Positions 22,401 to 33,862 of a stretch of 64,000 bases of DNA are shown piece after piece. The translations under genes were made by a program, and so were the position numbers. Origin of the DNA: Pelodera strongyloides (Eukaryota; Nematoda; Chromadorea; Rhabditida; Rhabditidae); contig JAANDG010000003.1 in the NCBI GenBank assembly GCA_036852015.1, positions 578,001 to 642,000 of the forward strand, in the 5' to 3' direction. Numbering within the stretch: the stretch's first letter is position 1; each line of letters opens with the position of its first letter. The notes under the pieces were generated by a model. It was not told where the DNA came from and made no database searches. It saw only the letters and a list, made by a program, of their open reading frames with translations.

Positions 22401-24706
22401 ACACAACTCGCCGCTAAATGCACACCTTTTCAAGTAAGTTGGAAGATCTCAACTGTCAACTGTTCACATAAAGTTCTGCTAAGATTGTTTTGCCGCACGA
22501 CTAATTGAAAGCATCAGATTTGATTTGAGATTTTGGCTACATTGTTTGACAAAGAACTAAGTGAGCGTTATATCATCCATGCAGAGGATTTTGGTCCCAG
22601 CATTGTGTAGCACGCATGTTGCTTCCGATTCTTTCAGTTAATGTCACGGTACGTGGCTCGAATTTAAATCGGCTTTCAAAATGTCAGATCCTTATAGATT
22701 GTCAATCTGCTCAATGACCTCTTCTCCATTTTTGATAATTTAATCGACAAGCACGGCGTTTACAAGGTAAGTCCTCGTTAATTCTTTATTGCGCATAACG
22801 TTTCGTTAATAAAATAGGATGTTTCGGCTTTTGCATTATATAGCAATTATATAATTCATTCTTTTGCGTTCTATGTATAGCAATTATATAATACAATTGA
22901 AGGATATTGAACCATGTAGGGCAGTTCCCAGGATACAAAATGTACGGTATTCTCAACTCAACACTACTTATTTCATAAACAAGGAACACTTATCTTGTCC
23001 AATCAAGAATTTCTATTTCCATTCTAGGTGGAAACGATCGGTGACGGATATCTCTGTGTATCTGGCCTACCTTACCGTAATGGTCGAAATCATGTCAGAG
23101 ATGTTGCCGAACTCGCACTTGACTTTCTGGACACGTGTAGATCATTTAGAATATCACATCTACCCATGGAACGGGTTCAAATCCGAATCGGCATGAACTC
23201 GGGTAAGCTCGGCACGGACCATTTGGCAGCGACATCACAGAGAGAGAGAGAGGGAGAGAGAGAGAAAAATAAAAAAAGGAGGAAAGAATACACACCGTAG
23301 AAATATGCAGAAATGTAGTTTACAAAACTATTCTTAAGAGCCATTTTTCTTTCAGGACCTTGTGTAGCCGGAGTTGTTGGACTTGCAATGCCACGGTAAA
23401 CATTAGTTTTCTTTTTTTTGGCTTTTTATGATTATTACTTCATCCAATATTTACATTGTATCACTCCAGATATTGCTTGTTCGGCGATGTCGTCAACACA
23501 GCATCCCGTATGGAAAGCAATGGAAAACGTGAGTGATTTCAATTTGCATCTATTTATATTTTATATTTGCTTACATTGTATGTTATAAATTTGGAAAGCT
23601 ACCTGACAGAGAACCGTCATTTTTTCACGCAAAGATATAACTAACAAGCAATAAACTGCATCGCATAGTAATCCATCTCGTTCAGCAAATCAAATCCACA
23701 TGACTGAGTCTGCCCGTGATCTCCTTTCGTCTTTCAAAAAGTATGAGATGAAGTCCAGAGGTGATGTTATCATTAAGGTTAGTATTCTTTATTTAGAATA
23801 AGCTCATCAGTTTCCATGATATGATAAAATAACAGACACTCACACTAGTAAGTGACCTGAATCAGTGACTAACAGTGATAAACTGATTTAATTTTAAGAT
23901 GCACGGTTTGTTGTTCTGTGGTATTGTTGTTGGATCTTCGCTTTCTACAGTAATTGTCTAACTCTAGGGAAAAGGAGTGATGGAAACACATTGGTTATTG
24001 GGCAGGATTGGAGAAGTTGTAACACAAGAAGTACCCGCCGAAGGGCAAACAATTCTAGAAGACACCTCCGCACAAAATAGAGAGGCCACAAATATTGCAA
24101 GTTTATTTCTTATTACAATTGCAGTCTTTTTATTTAGACTTATTGTTCTTTGAGGAAAATGTGCTCAATCACAAGCACTTTTGGGAAGATATTTCAAATT
24201 TCAAACTCATCGAATCCAAAAAGTGGAGCTATCCTGAGTCCTGAGACCGTATTCACCAACACGCAGGGAGCCCTCCCTGGCCTCCTCACGGAGCTAAAGA
24301 GCGCGAGAGCAGAAGAGATTCAGAGCACTCGTGAGCCCAGGGAGGGCTGGCATGGCAGTGTGTTGGTGAATACGGGCCTCTGTCCGCAGATAATGTTTCT
24401 GTAGTGACACGTTTCTCTATTTATTGACACAACGTCAACATTTTGTCTAATAGATCAAGATCTTTTTTTCAGAATCCGATTGAAACGCCCGAAACAAAAG
24501 TGAAGCTCGCAGAGCATATAATGCCGCAGCACGATGCGGACGATATGGTTTCCGAAATATCAACGCCAGATTCGCCTGAGCTCTCACCATTTGCCTACAG
24601 AGACCCGCCGCTACAAAAGAACACCGATCCAGGAATATATGCGACCTTTCGTTCAGCGAAACAAAATACTCATCTGACAGGAAGTGCTGCTTTTCTCACA
24701 CCTTAA
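13568..24706 (+). CDS. Receptor-type guanylyl cyclase
   Basis: This single-pass receptor converts GTP to cGMP; in nematodes many act in sensory neurons. Supported exons: 13568-13645 (signal peptide), 13819-13949, 14265-14383, 14832-14964, 15177-15285, about 15350-15455, 15504-15597, 15743-15898, 16064-16161, 16315-16443, 16864-16999, 17163-17284, 17447-17542, 17955-18155 (membrane segment near [19 protein letters not shown]), 19185-19289, 19741-19812, 20075-20219, 20441-20584, 21176-21264, 21583-21711, 21978-22084, 22310-22433, 22698-22766, 23028-23202, 23356-23395, 23470-23528, 23686-23777, 23968-about 24100, 24473-24706. Order: ligand-binding domain, membrane segment, kinase-homology domain, coiled coil, cyclase. 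The cyclase keeps both metal-binding Asp ([13 protein letters not shown]), guanine-selecting Glu (YKVETIGD) and Cys (YCLFGD), and Asn/Arg (NTASRMES). The exon near 15286-15350, the start of the kinase-homology domain (18156-19184) and the last-but-one donor are unresolved. A GC donor is inferred at 21712. Confidence 0.9.
17626..17880 (-). mobile_element. tRNA-derived SINE (intron of cyclase gene)
   Basis: On the minus strand a tRNA-like head has an A box (TAGTGTAATGG, 17855-17865) and a B box (GGTTCGATCCC, 17813-17823). A unique body with a run of C follows, then a TTATCTTTTATCTTTT tail. The tRNA fold is not complete enough for a working tRNA, so a SINE is preferred. Confidence 0.7.
18520..19184 (+). 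other. Unresolved part of cyclase gene with A tract
   Basis: An open stretch (18541-18655) encodes residues compatible with the start of a kinase-homology domain ([14 protein letters not shown]). It runs straight into a roughly 45-base A tract (about 18654-18699) with no visible donor. No clean acceptor joins it in frame to the membrane exon (18155). Either the exon structure is atypical, sequence here is wrong, or an A-tailed insertion disrupted it. Confidence 0.45.
19330..19460. repeat. C run and CT microsatellite
   Basis: A run of C followed by about 120 bases of CT-rich simple repeat, in an intron of the cyclase gene. It explains the long low-complexity open frames on both strands here. 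Confidence 0.85.
19860..20033 (-). mobile_element. Second tRNA-related SINE (intron of cyclase gene)
   Basis: Minus strand: the head starts near GGCTGCTTGGTGG, with an A-box-like TGGTTTAGTGG (20012-20022) and a B box GGTTCGAATTCC (19970-19981). A short body ends near 19860. It belongs to a different family from the SINE at 17626-17880. Confidence 0.6.
20744..21149 (+). mobile_element. Non-autonomous Helitron/Helentron-like element
   Basis: The start ATTATATAAAG followed by (TTTG)n, and the end GTCGCCTCAGGCGGCGC..GCCGTCTGGT with a CGCC-TCA-GGCG hairpin, recur in inverse orientation at 59338-59585 and 48037-48276. An AT-rich start plus a 3' hairpin without inverted repeats or target duplication fits a Helitron-class element (inference). 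It lies in a cyclase intron. Confidence 0.45.
24245..24377. mobile_element. Fold-back element near the cyclase 3' end
   Basis: Inverted repeats GACCGTATTCACCAACAC (24245-24262) and GTGTTGGTGAATACGGGC (24359-24377) bound a GC-richer centre that contains a second inner inverted repeat (AGGGAGCCCTCCCTGG / CCCAGGGAGGGCT). It is similar in termini to 26743-26871. It falls in the last intron of the cyclase gene. Confidence 0.65.
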
Positions 24707-25021
24707 AGCGAAATATCAGCCGGTTTTTTGAAACACATCGAGTAGACAGTAGACCAGCATTCTTATACAGCTTATGCAAATGAACATAAATTAGAATAAA
24801 AAATCGAGCTAAATTCGAGCAAATTTTCGATTTTTTTTCATGGCATCTCCAATATATTACCTGAGAGTTACTGCTCCGGGGACCCGAAAGGTACTCGGGA
24901 AATGGAGAAACATTTGGTTGAAAGTGTTTATTGTTAAAATGATTCGATAGATGATTTTTTTATGATTTTGACAAAAAGAAGCAGACTAATGTTTTACTTA
25001 GGCTTAGGCTGAGGCTTAGGC
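24707..25021. repeat. Intergenic with dispersed repeat
   Basis: About 24704-24835 matches repeats at 50800-50905 and, inverted in part, 49345-49520 (shared CCGGTTTTTTGAAACACATC and ATCGAGCTAAATTCGAGCAA). About 24838-24940 matches the 3' flank of gene F (34525-34610 and 35147-35235; shared CCAATATATTACCTGAGAGT). It is the downstream region of the cyclase and of gene C, which converge here. Confidence 0.6.
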
Positions 25022-26267
25022 TTAGTTGATTCTGACAGGAGCTTCACGACCACATGTAACAGCTCCAGAGGTGACCTGAAAATGAAGGAATTCAAAACAC
25101 TTTTAGCACAAAAACATATATATATATATATTATTAAAATTTGTTTCTCCATATTTCACTTCTACTGTATAAATACTTCCATGATCATTTTTGGAACAGA
25201 ACGTGGCTAATCACCTCGGGAATCTGGTCAATTGCGGCAACTACGAATTTCTGAATGCTATCACAGTTGGCTGCAGCCTTTGAGACGACGATATTTGCTG
25301 CGAAATGACCACCGATGTTGCTTACCTAAATAGTAGAAATTTAAAGTAAATTGTAATTAAAACATTTTGTTCTCATATACTAAAGAAGTGATAGGAAATT
25401 AAACGAATGTGGTCGATAGTCAAGGTTGTATTGCTTTATATATTCGAAGGTTGGGCAATTAAAACAATATATGTATGAAGACTACGATGTCCATGTAAAC
25501 AAAGCTCACGCTCTTGGCCACGGGTCCAGCCTTGGAAGCATCGATGTTTTGCTTTTTGGCGAACTCTCTCAGCTGTAATAGTGAAGATCTGTTTAATTAA
25601 ACCAAACACTTACGCCAGTTTAATCGGGTTTCTTATCATTTTGAGCTTTTCTTCCCGCTTTCATAGGCCTCTGCATTTATTGGGGCGTCGCGAAGTTAAC
25701 GTCATATCCGCTGTTACCTCTACGTTAAAAATTGGGGTTTGCCAATATGACTACCACAAATGATGTGAAATAGTACACTCACTTTCAGCGAAAGATTGTC
25801 GAGGAACTGGACGCTGGTGTTGGAATCGTATGCAATTTGCGTGTTGAGCACAATGGTGACGTCATCATCCACCGATCGCTTCTTTCTTCCTCCCCCTGGT
25901 GCGGTTGTTGCGGGAGCAGCAGTTGTTCCTGCAGGGCCAGCAGGATTTTTAGGAGCTGGTGGACATCCTGACACCTAAGAAAACAGAGTTGGAGGTACAA
26001 CCCACATTAAAATGATTAAAATACCGAAAAAATCCATGATGCAAAAATCTATGAAACGAAAAATCTATGTATGCTGCTGATTGTTCTAGAACATTTTGGT
26101 TTTAGTCGAAACACCTGCAAATACCTATATGTATGCGAATCGCACTCTTATGAAAATCGCATGGTTTTAATCAAATAATTTTTTCTATATATTGGGTAAC
26201 ATGGGCTCACCGATGCAAGTTGAAGAACTGCGGCGCAAACAAAAACGAGCACAATCTTGGTGTTCAT
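25022..26267 (-). CDS. Secreted-family gene C
   Basis: Exons on minus: 26267-26211, 25974-25783, 25572-25510, 25325-25215, 25075-25022. All introns are phase 0. The predicted protein has 158 residues: signal peptide (MNTKIVLVFVC), VSGCPPAPKNPAGPAG linker, GGGRKKRSVDDD processing region, core (TIVLNTQIAYDSN), and C-terminal Cys in DNC and TCG. It is closest to gene B. The linker has two more residues (GG) than B. Its 3' end converges with the cyclase gene. Function is unknown. Confidence 0.9.
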
Positions 26268-26587
26268 GGCTGAAGACTTTCTAGGCATACTCAACATTCT
26301 ACACATCCACTATTTATACTAAAAGATCCGCAAAGCAAACATTAATCATATTATAAAGATGATCATTTTTTTAACAACAAAAAATGTGTCCACATTGTTA
26401 TATGTAAACACATCATTTCCCATAAGCTTAAACCATATGTGTTTCCAATAAAAATTTAAGTGTCTCATGAGTAAAGATGTTTAACGGTAATATATCCCAT
26501 CATGTTATGATTTGTTTGCTTTGCGTTCTGCTACGATATAAATACGACGCAGTCAATCTATTGGACATGTGAAGAAACACTTCAAAC
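26268..26587. promoter_or_regulatory. Bidirectional promoter between genes C and D
   Basis: This 320-bp spacer has TATA boxes at 26311-26318 (minus) and 26537-26544 (plus), each about 44 nt before its ATG. It is a near-copy of 423-732 in reverse orientation: the C side matches B and the D side matches A. Confidence 0.75.
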
Positions 26588-28015
26588 ATGAACACCAAGA
26601 TCATCATCGCACTCGTCTGCGCCGCCGTTCTGCAATCGGTGAGAAGATTTATAAAACACACAAATTAATAGTTTAAAAAAGAACGCATGATTTCTTTATT
26701 TCAATCTTCGCCAACAATTTAGATATAGTTTGGTTAGTCGGCAGAGGCCATATTCACCACTCCTTTCCCTAGGGGAAATGTTCCCTGGGGACACAAAGTA
26801 GCATTCCAATGTGAGAGACACCAAGAAACAGACGGGGAATTCCCCATGGGGAATTGAGTGGTGAATATGGCATCTGGTCTGCTCTGCGTTCATAAACTTT
26901 TATGTTGGCGTTGGGTGTGAGCTCGAAGAATTACCGGGTGCAGCAAAGTACACCGATTCCAGTCCAATAATCCGTAGTGTTTAGGTGTCTGCCTGTCCAC
27001 CTGCCCCTAAGAATCCTGCTGGCCCAGCTGCAACAACTGCTGCTCCCGCAACAACCGCACCAGGGGGAGGAAGAAAGAAGCGATCGGTGGACGATGACGT
27101 CACCATTGTGCTCAACACGCAAATTGCATACGATTCCAACACCAGCATCCAGTTCCTCAACAATCTTTCACTGAAAGTAAGTATAAAGAATCTTCTATGG
27201 AACTGATAAGAACGATTATCTTTTCTCAAATATGAGGCACCAAACTTGTCGTCAACAAGTGATATAACCGGACGAAAACCGATCTAATGCTTGGCTTCCT
27301 AGTTTCCTATGAACAGAAGAATACACCAATAAATGAATAACCGATATCTGAGGCACATCGGTTGTATGTTTCTCGCCCCCATATTTTAATAAATATTTTT
27401 AGCTGAAGGAGTTCGCTAAGAAGCAGAACATTGACGGAAAGAAAGCTGGACCAGTTGCCAAGAGCGTGAGTTGGACTTTGGTATTTTGGTGGATCCAAGT
27501 CATTAGATTTAAAGCGACATAATGGCCGGGTTTTGATATAATGGAAACCTGCTCATTTGCATATGATGCATGGACCATGGGAATGCAGTTGTCCAAAACC
27601 CGGCTAGACAAATTCAATAACATGAGATACGGCGTTGTGCGTGCCCGTGTTTCAAGAATGACATATTATGTACAAAGGTCACTCAATTACTTTAAATCTG
27701 AAGATTAGCATATCTTAGATCAGCAACGTCGATGGTCATTTCGCAGCAAATATTGTCGTCTCAAGGGCCTCCGACAACTGTGAAAGCATTGAAAAATTCG
27801 TCTTTGCCGCCATTGACGAAATCGCTGAGGTGAACATTTATCCCAAGCTTTTAGATATCCCAGACTTTTATCAGACGAATTAGTTAAAATTTGTGGGTTT
27901 AGGTGCAAAGAGCCGTAAAGATAATCATGGCCTAGCTAAAAATTGCGAAAAAAATTTTTAGGTCACCTCTGGAACAGTCACCTGTGGACGTCAGGCTCCA
28001 GTAAGAATCAATTAA
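26588..28015 (+). CDS. Secreted-family gene D
   Basis: Exons: 26588-26638, 26985-27176, 27403-27465, 27719-27829, 27962-28015; all phase-0 introns. The predicted protein has 156 residues: signal peptide, VSACPPAPKNPAGPA linker, RKKRSVDDD site, LKEFAKKQNIDGKK, and C-terminal DNC and TCG cysteines ending VRIN. An AATAAA signal lies at 28052-28057. It is closest to A. In exon 4 the motif NIGGH of the paralogs is NVDGH and the acceptor-side codon is Ile rather than Val. Extra copies of exons 3-5 follow downstream. Function is unknown. Confidence 0.9.
26743..26871. mobile_element. Fold-back element in intron 1 of gene D
   Basis: Inverted repeats GCCATATTCACCACTC (26743-26758) and GAGTGGTGAATATGGC (26856-26871) enclose a short centre with its own inverted repeats (CCCTAGGGG, CCCCATGGGG). 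Termini resemble 24245-24377. Confidence 0.65.
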
Positions 28016-28265
28016 AGCAAACACTCAATTAAATATTTTGTCATTTGCAGAAATAAACATATTTTTCCAGCTTGTTTCTGTTTCAGAAATTGAAATTTAT
28101 CGAATACATTATCGAATATATTTTGACACATAAGACGGCTAAGACATTTACATATTTTTATGAATACATGTAGCTGGGAATATAAACATTTTTCACCTGA
28201 AACTCATCGTCTATTCTTTTCGGAACAAGTCATAGGCAATTAGCACTGTATTGAATCACAGTTAA

Positions 28266-28648
28266 AGGAGGAGGCTCACGAGATTTAAGTGTTCGATTGG
28301 TAAATAATCACCAATAAAATGCAGAACAAAGCGCGGAAATACACTTTAAAGTAAAAATTAAATTTTATGTAAAAATTAATTCAAAAATTAAAAAAACCAC
28401 CGTAGTTTCTTGTTATTTTTCAGGGCAAGTGGTGTATAGGAAAACACAGACAAAAACAGCCTCCGTGTAAACAGCCGGGCCATCCCGTGCTAATATGTTG
28501 TTGAAAATATGCGCTCGTACCGCAAGTGTAATTTGTAGTCCAAAAAAAGGCGTGCCTGTTTTACTGTTATGCACACTGCGTGCATATTTGCTTTTTACTG
28601 GTGGTTTTAAAACATACGGTAGTTTTTTTAAATTAAAATTTTTTTTTT

Positions 28649-28696
<48 letters not shown>

Positions 28697-28789
28697 TGTT
28701 TGGTGATTATTTACCATGTTTTTTTGGAAAAAAAGAAAAAAAAAAGAAAAAAAAAGAATCGAAGACTTAAAACTCGTGAGCCTCCTCCT
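28266..28789. mobile_element. TTAA-flanked MITE, family 2, copy 1
   Basis: A 524-bp element with inverted ends AGGAGGAGGCTCACGAG / CTCGTGAGCCTCCTCCT and TTAA on both sides. The paralogous region after the 30291-30344 exon lacks it (CTAA site near 30588). It contains a long T tract (about 28650-28690). Confidence 0.85.
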
Positions 28790-29231
28790 TTAAATAAAGA
28801 AGCACGCCTTGAAGCGTAAAGAACACCAGAATAAATTATTAATAATATTTTGAAATCAATATATTGAAATTTATGATCAATCTACCGATTAAAACTATAA
28901 CCTAATTTAGATAAGTCAATAAAAATATAAAATTTTACTGAACTTAGTAAAACAAATAACTTTTGGTTTAATTAAATTAATAAAAATATAAATAAAAAAA
29001 TTAAATAAAAATTTGATTTAAATAACACTGAAATAAAAAAAAATTAATAAAATTTAAGTAAAATTCAAAAATATCAAAAATTAAAAAAAAATTATTCAAG
29101 CTCTTGTTTTTTTTATAAACGTCAAATTAGATTACAACCGGTAAATTAAAAGAATTGATTAATTGACTAAAATTTAAAATTTAATAAGCGAAATCGAATT
29201 GATTAAAATTTAATACAGTAAATATTTTTAG
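28790..29231. other. AT-rich spacer in duplicated block
   Basis: Very AT-rich, with runs of AAATTAAAA type. No gene is seen. It leads into the duplicated exon-3 copy at 29232. The same spacer occurs at 33177-33560 and 39288-39644. Confidence 0.5.
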
Positions 29232-30344
29232 CTGAAAGAGTTCGCTAAGAAGCAGAACATTGACGGAAAGAAAGCTGGACCAGTTGCCAAGAGCGTGAGT
29301 TGGATTTTGCTTGTGGTGGATCCATGTTTACGTATTCTGCCAATAATTCATTAGATGTAAGGCGACGTAATGCCCGGTTTGTGAAAAGTATCTGAAAAAA
29401 TAATTCAAATCTGAAGATTATTCAATTAAACCATACCCAACTATTCCGTCCTGAAGATGTCGTTAAAGGGACAGGCCCATCAAAGTAAACCTATATTTAC
29501 GACGTATTCATAATGTGTATAGAGCATTTTTATTACAATATATACAAACCCAATTTCACCTACTTTCGCCCTCGAGGACTTTTTCCGATGTGCTCATCAT
29601 CATATGTATACCGTAAAACTGCAGAGACCGAAGCTGTCTACGCAAATTTATCAAGAAATTAAAATGCGAGCTAGATTTGCATATACACCTTGGAAGTCTG
29701 CAGCTTTATGGTATACATATGAGGATGAGCACATCGGAAAAAGTCCTCGAGGGCGAAAGTAGGTGAAATTTGGTTTGTATATATTGTAATAAAAATGCTT
29801 TATATACATTATGAACGTTTCGTAAATATAGGTTTACTTTGATGGGCCTGTCCCTTTAAAGGAAACTTTGGCAATAAAGACAATTATATCCGTGTCTTTG
29901 ATATTTTACTCCGGGATTCGTCAATGCTGGAAGATCGACCTTGTATATATATATTTTCTCCCATAATGGATCGTAGATCAAAAATCTGAAGATTAGCATA
30001 TCTTAGGTCGGCAACATCGGTGGTCATTTCGCGGCAAATATTGTCGTCTCAAAGGCCTCCGACAACTGCGAAAGCATTGAAAAATTCGTCGTTGCCGCCA
30101 TTGACGATATCGCTGAGGTGAACATTTGTCCCTAGCTTTTAACTATGCCAGACTTTTGTCAGACGAATTATTTGCAATTTATAATCATTCATGGCAATAT
30201 TATATTGTGTGTTTAGGTACAACCACGTGTGTATAATATAGAGCCGTAAAGATCAGATCCTAGCTTAAATTTGCGGAAAAAAACTTTTAGGTCACCTCTG
30301 GAACAGTCACCTGTGGACGTCAGGCTCCAGTAAGAATCAATTAA
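29232..30344 (+). pseudogene. Duplicated exon 3-4-5 cassette downstream of gene D
   Basis: Exon copies 29232-29294, 30007-30117 and 30291-30344 keep splice acceptors, donors, reading frame and stop codon, and are followed by AATAAA. No copies of exons 1-2 precede them. They could be alternative 3' exons of gene D, since every intron is phase 0, or remnants of a duplicated gene. Compared with D, exon 4 reads VGNIGGH and AIDDIAE. Confidence 0.7.
29467..29855. mobile_element. TTAA-flanked MITE, family 1, copy 2
   Basis: A 389-bp palindromic element (ends AGGGACAGGCCCATC) with TTAA at 29463-29466 and 29856-29859. The paralogous intron at 39876-39879 has a single TTAA and no element, an exact empty site. 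Confidence 0.93.
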
Positions 30345-31837
30345 AGAAATTACTCAAATGAATGTTTTATCATTTGCAGAAATAAACATATTTTTCCAGA
30401 TTGTTTCTGTTTCAGAGATTGACATTTATCGAATACGTTTATCGAATGTATTTTGACACGCGAGACGCCAAACATATATATTTTATGAATAACCGTCGCG
30501 GGTAATATAAACATTTTTCATCTAAAACTCGTCATCTACTCTGTTCGGAACAAGCCGCAGGCAATGCGTACTGTATTGAATCTCTGCTAAAGAAAGAAGC
30601 ACGCTCTGAAGCGCAAAAAATACCAGAATAAAAATAACATTATTCATAATATTTTGAAATCAAATATATTCAAAATTATGATCAATCTCCCGATTAAAAA
30701 TTAAAACTATAATCTAATATAGATAAGCCATTAAAAGTATAAAATTTAACTGAAGTTAATCAAACAAATAAATAAAATCTAAATTAATTAACATATACAT
30801 TTTGATTTAAATAAAGATTAAATAAAATAAAAAATAAGAAATTGTAAGTAAAATTAAAAAATAGTAAAAAAATATATTCATGATCTTTATTCAAGATCTT
30901 ATTTTTTTATAAGCGACAAATTAGATTACAACCGGTAAATTAAAAGAAGCGAAATCAATTTGTTTAAATTTTATAATCAATATAAATATACAGTTTTGAA
31001 ATTAGTAACAATTCACAAGTTAAATTAGTAACAATTCTCACTAATATGGTTTAACAAACCAAGTTTAACAATTAATCAAACAAATTGATTAATTTAATTT
31101 AAATTTAAATTAACATTAAGTGAAAATTAAGAAAATTAGTCATGTTCTGTTGAACAGTAGACATCACATATCCTTTAATTCGTTTTTAGATTTTATTTGA
31201 GTCGGAAAATTATTGTGTGTAAAATTGTTCGATTCTGAGGAGACCTATCATCTTCGGCAGCTACGTGACTTTTACTTTTAATTTAGTGTAATAAAATACA
31301 ACGAACAATTGGCAAACCCAAAAAAAAACATGAATATTATTAGTGAACAGCAAATTTGTAGCATTATCATATCATATGCTTAACTTTTAATTCACATCGT
31401 TTTGGCGTCTCGCTCTGATTTTTATTGCTTTTCTTTCTGGCCACAATTCGTTCTTTTTTATCTGAACCTTATCAGCGTGCAATGATGTGTTTCGTTGGAA
31501 TTCAAACTACGTGAAATTCACGCTAGAATGCGTTCTATCCCTTTAGTATATACGGTTTCCTTATTTACCCTTTTTCCTATATCTATAAGTTTATTTATGA
31601 AGAGCCGTCAGTCTACCTCCCTTTAGACATATTTTCTGGATAGTTTTCAAAATGTTTGTACTTATATTGTATGGCATGTATGACAAGAGTATTCAAGCGA
31701 CAATTGTTGCAGTAACCCTTAGATTTAATAAAAAAAAAAGATTCTGAATTTCAGAGAATACGTAATTGTAAAAATTTTTTTTAGAAAATATGCGATTCAG
31801 TACCGAAACCAGTAACGCTTCTTTTTACGCCCTTTAA
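30345..31837. other. AT-rich duplicated spacer
   Basis: No gene is seen. It is nearly identical to 40367-41878, with small indels. It forms the downstream part of the roughly 4-kb duplicated block. Confidence 0.6.
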
Positions 31838-32050
31838 AGGGAATATGTAGCCACTCAATATGAGCAAAACAACTGCGAAACTAGAGTTTCCACACCAGAC
31901 ATGAATTTAAGTAGGCGACTGAATATGTAAATTCGAATATTCTCATTTGTATGCAAATATGTCGCTGTTGCAAGCTATATGCCGATGTATGCACACTTGC
32001 TAAATGTTTGCTCCATCAGACCTGCCGTGTAAGCCAGGGTGGCAGTAAGC
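31838..32050. mobile_element. TTAA MITE, family 3, truncated at duplication junction
   Basis: It starts at TTAA (31834-31837) with AGGGAATATGTAGCC and is the same as 41879-42091. It stops abruptly at about 32050, where sequence matching 38158 onward begins. The break marks the junction of two duplicated units. Confidence 0.8.
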
Positions 32051-32109
32051 AGATCCATATGTACAAAGGTCACCAAATTACTTCAAAACTGACGATTAGC
32101 GTACCTTAG

Positions 32110-32404
32110 GTCAGCAACATCGGTGGTCATTTCGCTGCAAATATTGTCGTATCAAGAGCCTCCGACAACTGTGAAAGCATTGAAAAATTCGTCGTTGCCG
32201 CCGTTGACGAAATCGCTGAGGTGAACATTTATCCCAAGCTTTAAGATATCCCAGACTTTTATCAGACGAATTAGTTGAAACTTGTGGGTTTAGGTGCAAA
32301 GAGCCGTAAAGATCATCACGGCCTAGCTAAAAAATGCGAAATTGTTTTAGGTCACCTCTGGAACAGTCACCTGTGGACGTCAGGCTCCAGTAAGAATCAA
32401 TTAA
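32110..32404 (+). pseudogene. Duplicated exon 4-5 cassette
   Basis: Exon copies 32110-32220 and 32351-32404 have intact splice sites, frame and stop. They are almost identical to exons 4-5 of G (38218-38328, 38459-38512). No exon 3 copy precedes them in this unit. They are either terminal-exon alternatives or dead copies. Confidence 0.65.
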
Positions 32405-32654
32405 AGCAAACACTCAATTAAATATTTTGTCATTTGCAGAAATAAACATATTTTTCCAGCTTGTTTCTGTGTCAGTAATTGAAATTTATCGAATACATTT
32501 ACACAATATATTTTGACACATAAGACGGCTAAGACATTTACATATTTTATGAATGCATGTAGCTGGGAATATAAGCATTTTTCACCCGAAACTCATCGTC
32601 TATTCTTTTCGGAACAAGTCATAGGCAATTAGCACTGTATTGAATCTCTGTTAA

Positions 32655-33176
32655 AGGAGGAGGCTCACGAGATTTAAGTGTTCGATTCCTTTCGTTTTAT
32701 CGAAAGTACATGGTAAATAATCAGCAATAAAATGCAGAAAAAAGCGCGGAAATACACTTTAAAGTAAAAATTAAATTTTATGTAAAAAATTAATTCAAAA
32801 AAAAACACCGTAGTTTCTAGTTATTTTTCAGGGCAAGTGGTGTATAGGAAAACACAGACAAAAACAGCCTCCGTGTAAACAGCCGGGCCATCCCGTGCTA
32901 ATATGATATGTTGTTGAAAATATGCGCTCGAACCGCAAGTGTAATTTGTAGTGCAAAAGAAAGGCACACCTGTTTTACTGTTATGCACACTGCGTGCATA
33001 TTTGCAGTTCAATTTTTACTGGTGGTTTTAAAAACATACGGCCGTTTTTTTTGATTAATTTTTTTCTTAAATTAAATTTTTCTTTAAAGCGTATTGGTGC
33101 TTGGTTATGTATGTTTAAGAAAAAAGAAAAAAAAAAAAAAAAGAATCGAAGATTTAAAACTCGTGAGCCTCCTCCT
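32655..33176. mobile_element. TTAA-flanked MITE, family 2, copy 2
   Basis: A 522-bp element with the same ends as 28266-28789 and TTAA at both sides. It contains about 20 bp near the left end (CCTTTCGTTTTATCGAAAGT) that the other copies lack. Confidence 0.85.
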
Positions 33177-33862
33177 TTAAATAAAGAAGCACCCTTGAAG
33201 CGTAAAGAACCCAGAAAATTATTAATAATATTTTGAAAGCAATATATTGAAATTTATGATCAATCTACCGATTAAAACTATAATCTAATTTATATAAGTC
33301 AATATAAAATTTAACTGAACTTAGTAAAACAAATAACTTTTGTTAATTAATTAATGAACATATAATAAAAAAAAAATAAATAGATTTAAATAACACTAAA
33401 AAAATTAAGAAAATTTAAGTAAAATTAAAAAATATCAACAAATAAAAAAAAAAGTATTCAAGCTCTTGTTTTTTTATAAACGTCAAATTAGATTACAACC
33501 GGTAAATTAAAAGAATTGATTAATTGATTAAAATTTAAAATTTAAAAAGCGAAATCGAATTGATTAAAATTTAATACAGGGTTGAAAACCAAAACAAATA
33601 TTTTGACATTAATTAAATCTTATTTTAAGGCTCCGAAACTCATTTTCAAGCTTAACTGCGGTGCATTTCTGAGGATCTTCTTTCGCGAATAACTTCCCCA
33701 ATTTTGCATACTAAGCAAAACGGTTTTCACAGCAATATTTGAGTAGTCTGGGAGATTTATCACAGTAAATTGGGGAAAACTTTTTTACGTTGGCATGTGC
33801 TTTAATTAATACCTTTAAGTATTTATTTAATTTAATTATTTAATTAGTCAATTAATCATTTA
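33177..33862. repeat. AT-rich spacer and direct repeat (left copy)
   Basis: About 33562-33840 recurs at about 34762-35040 as a direct repeat (shared GGCTCCGAAACTCATTTTCA and CTTCCCCAATTTTGCATACT). No gene is seen. Confidence 0.6.
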
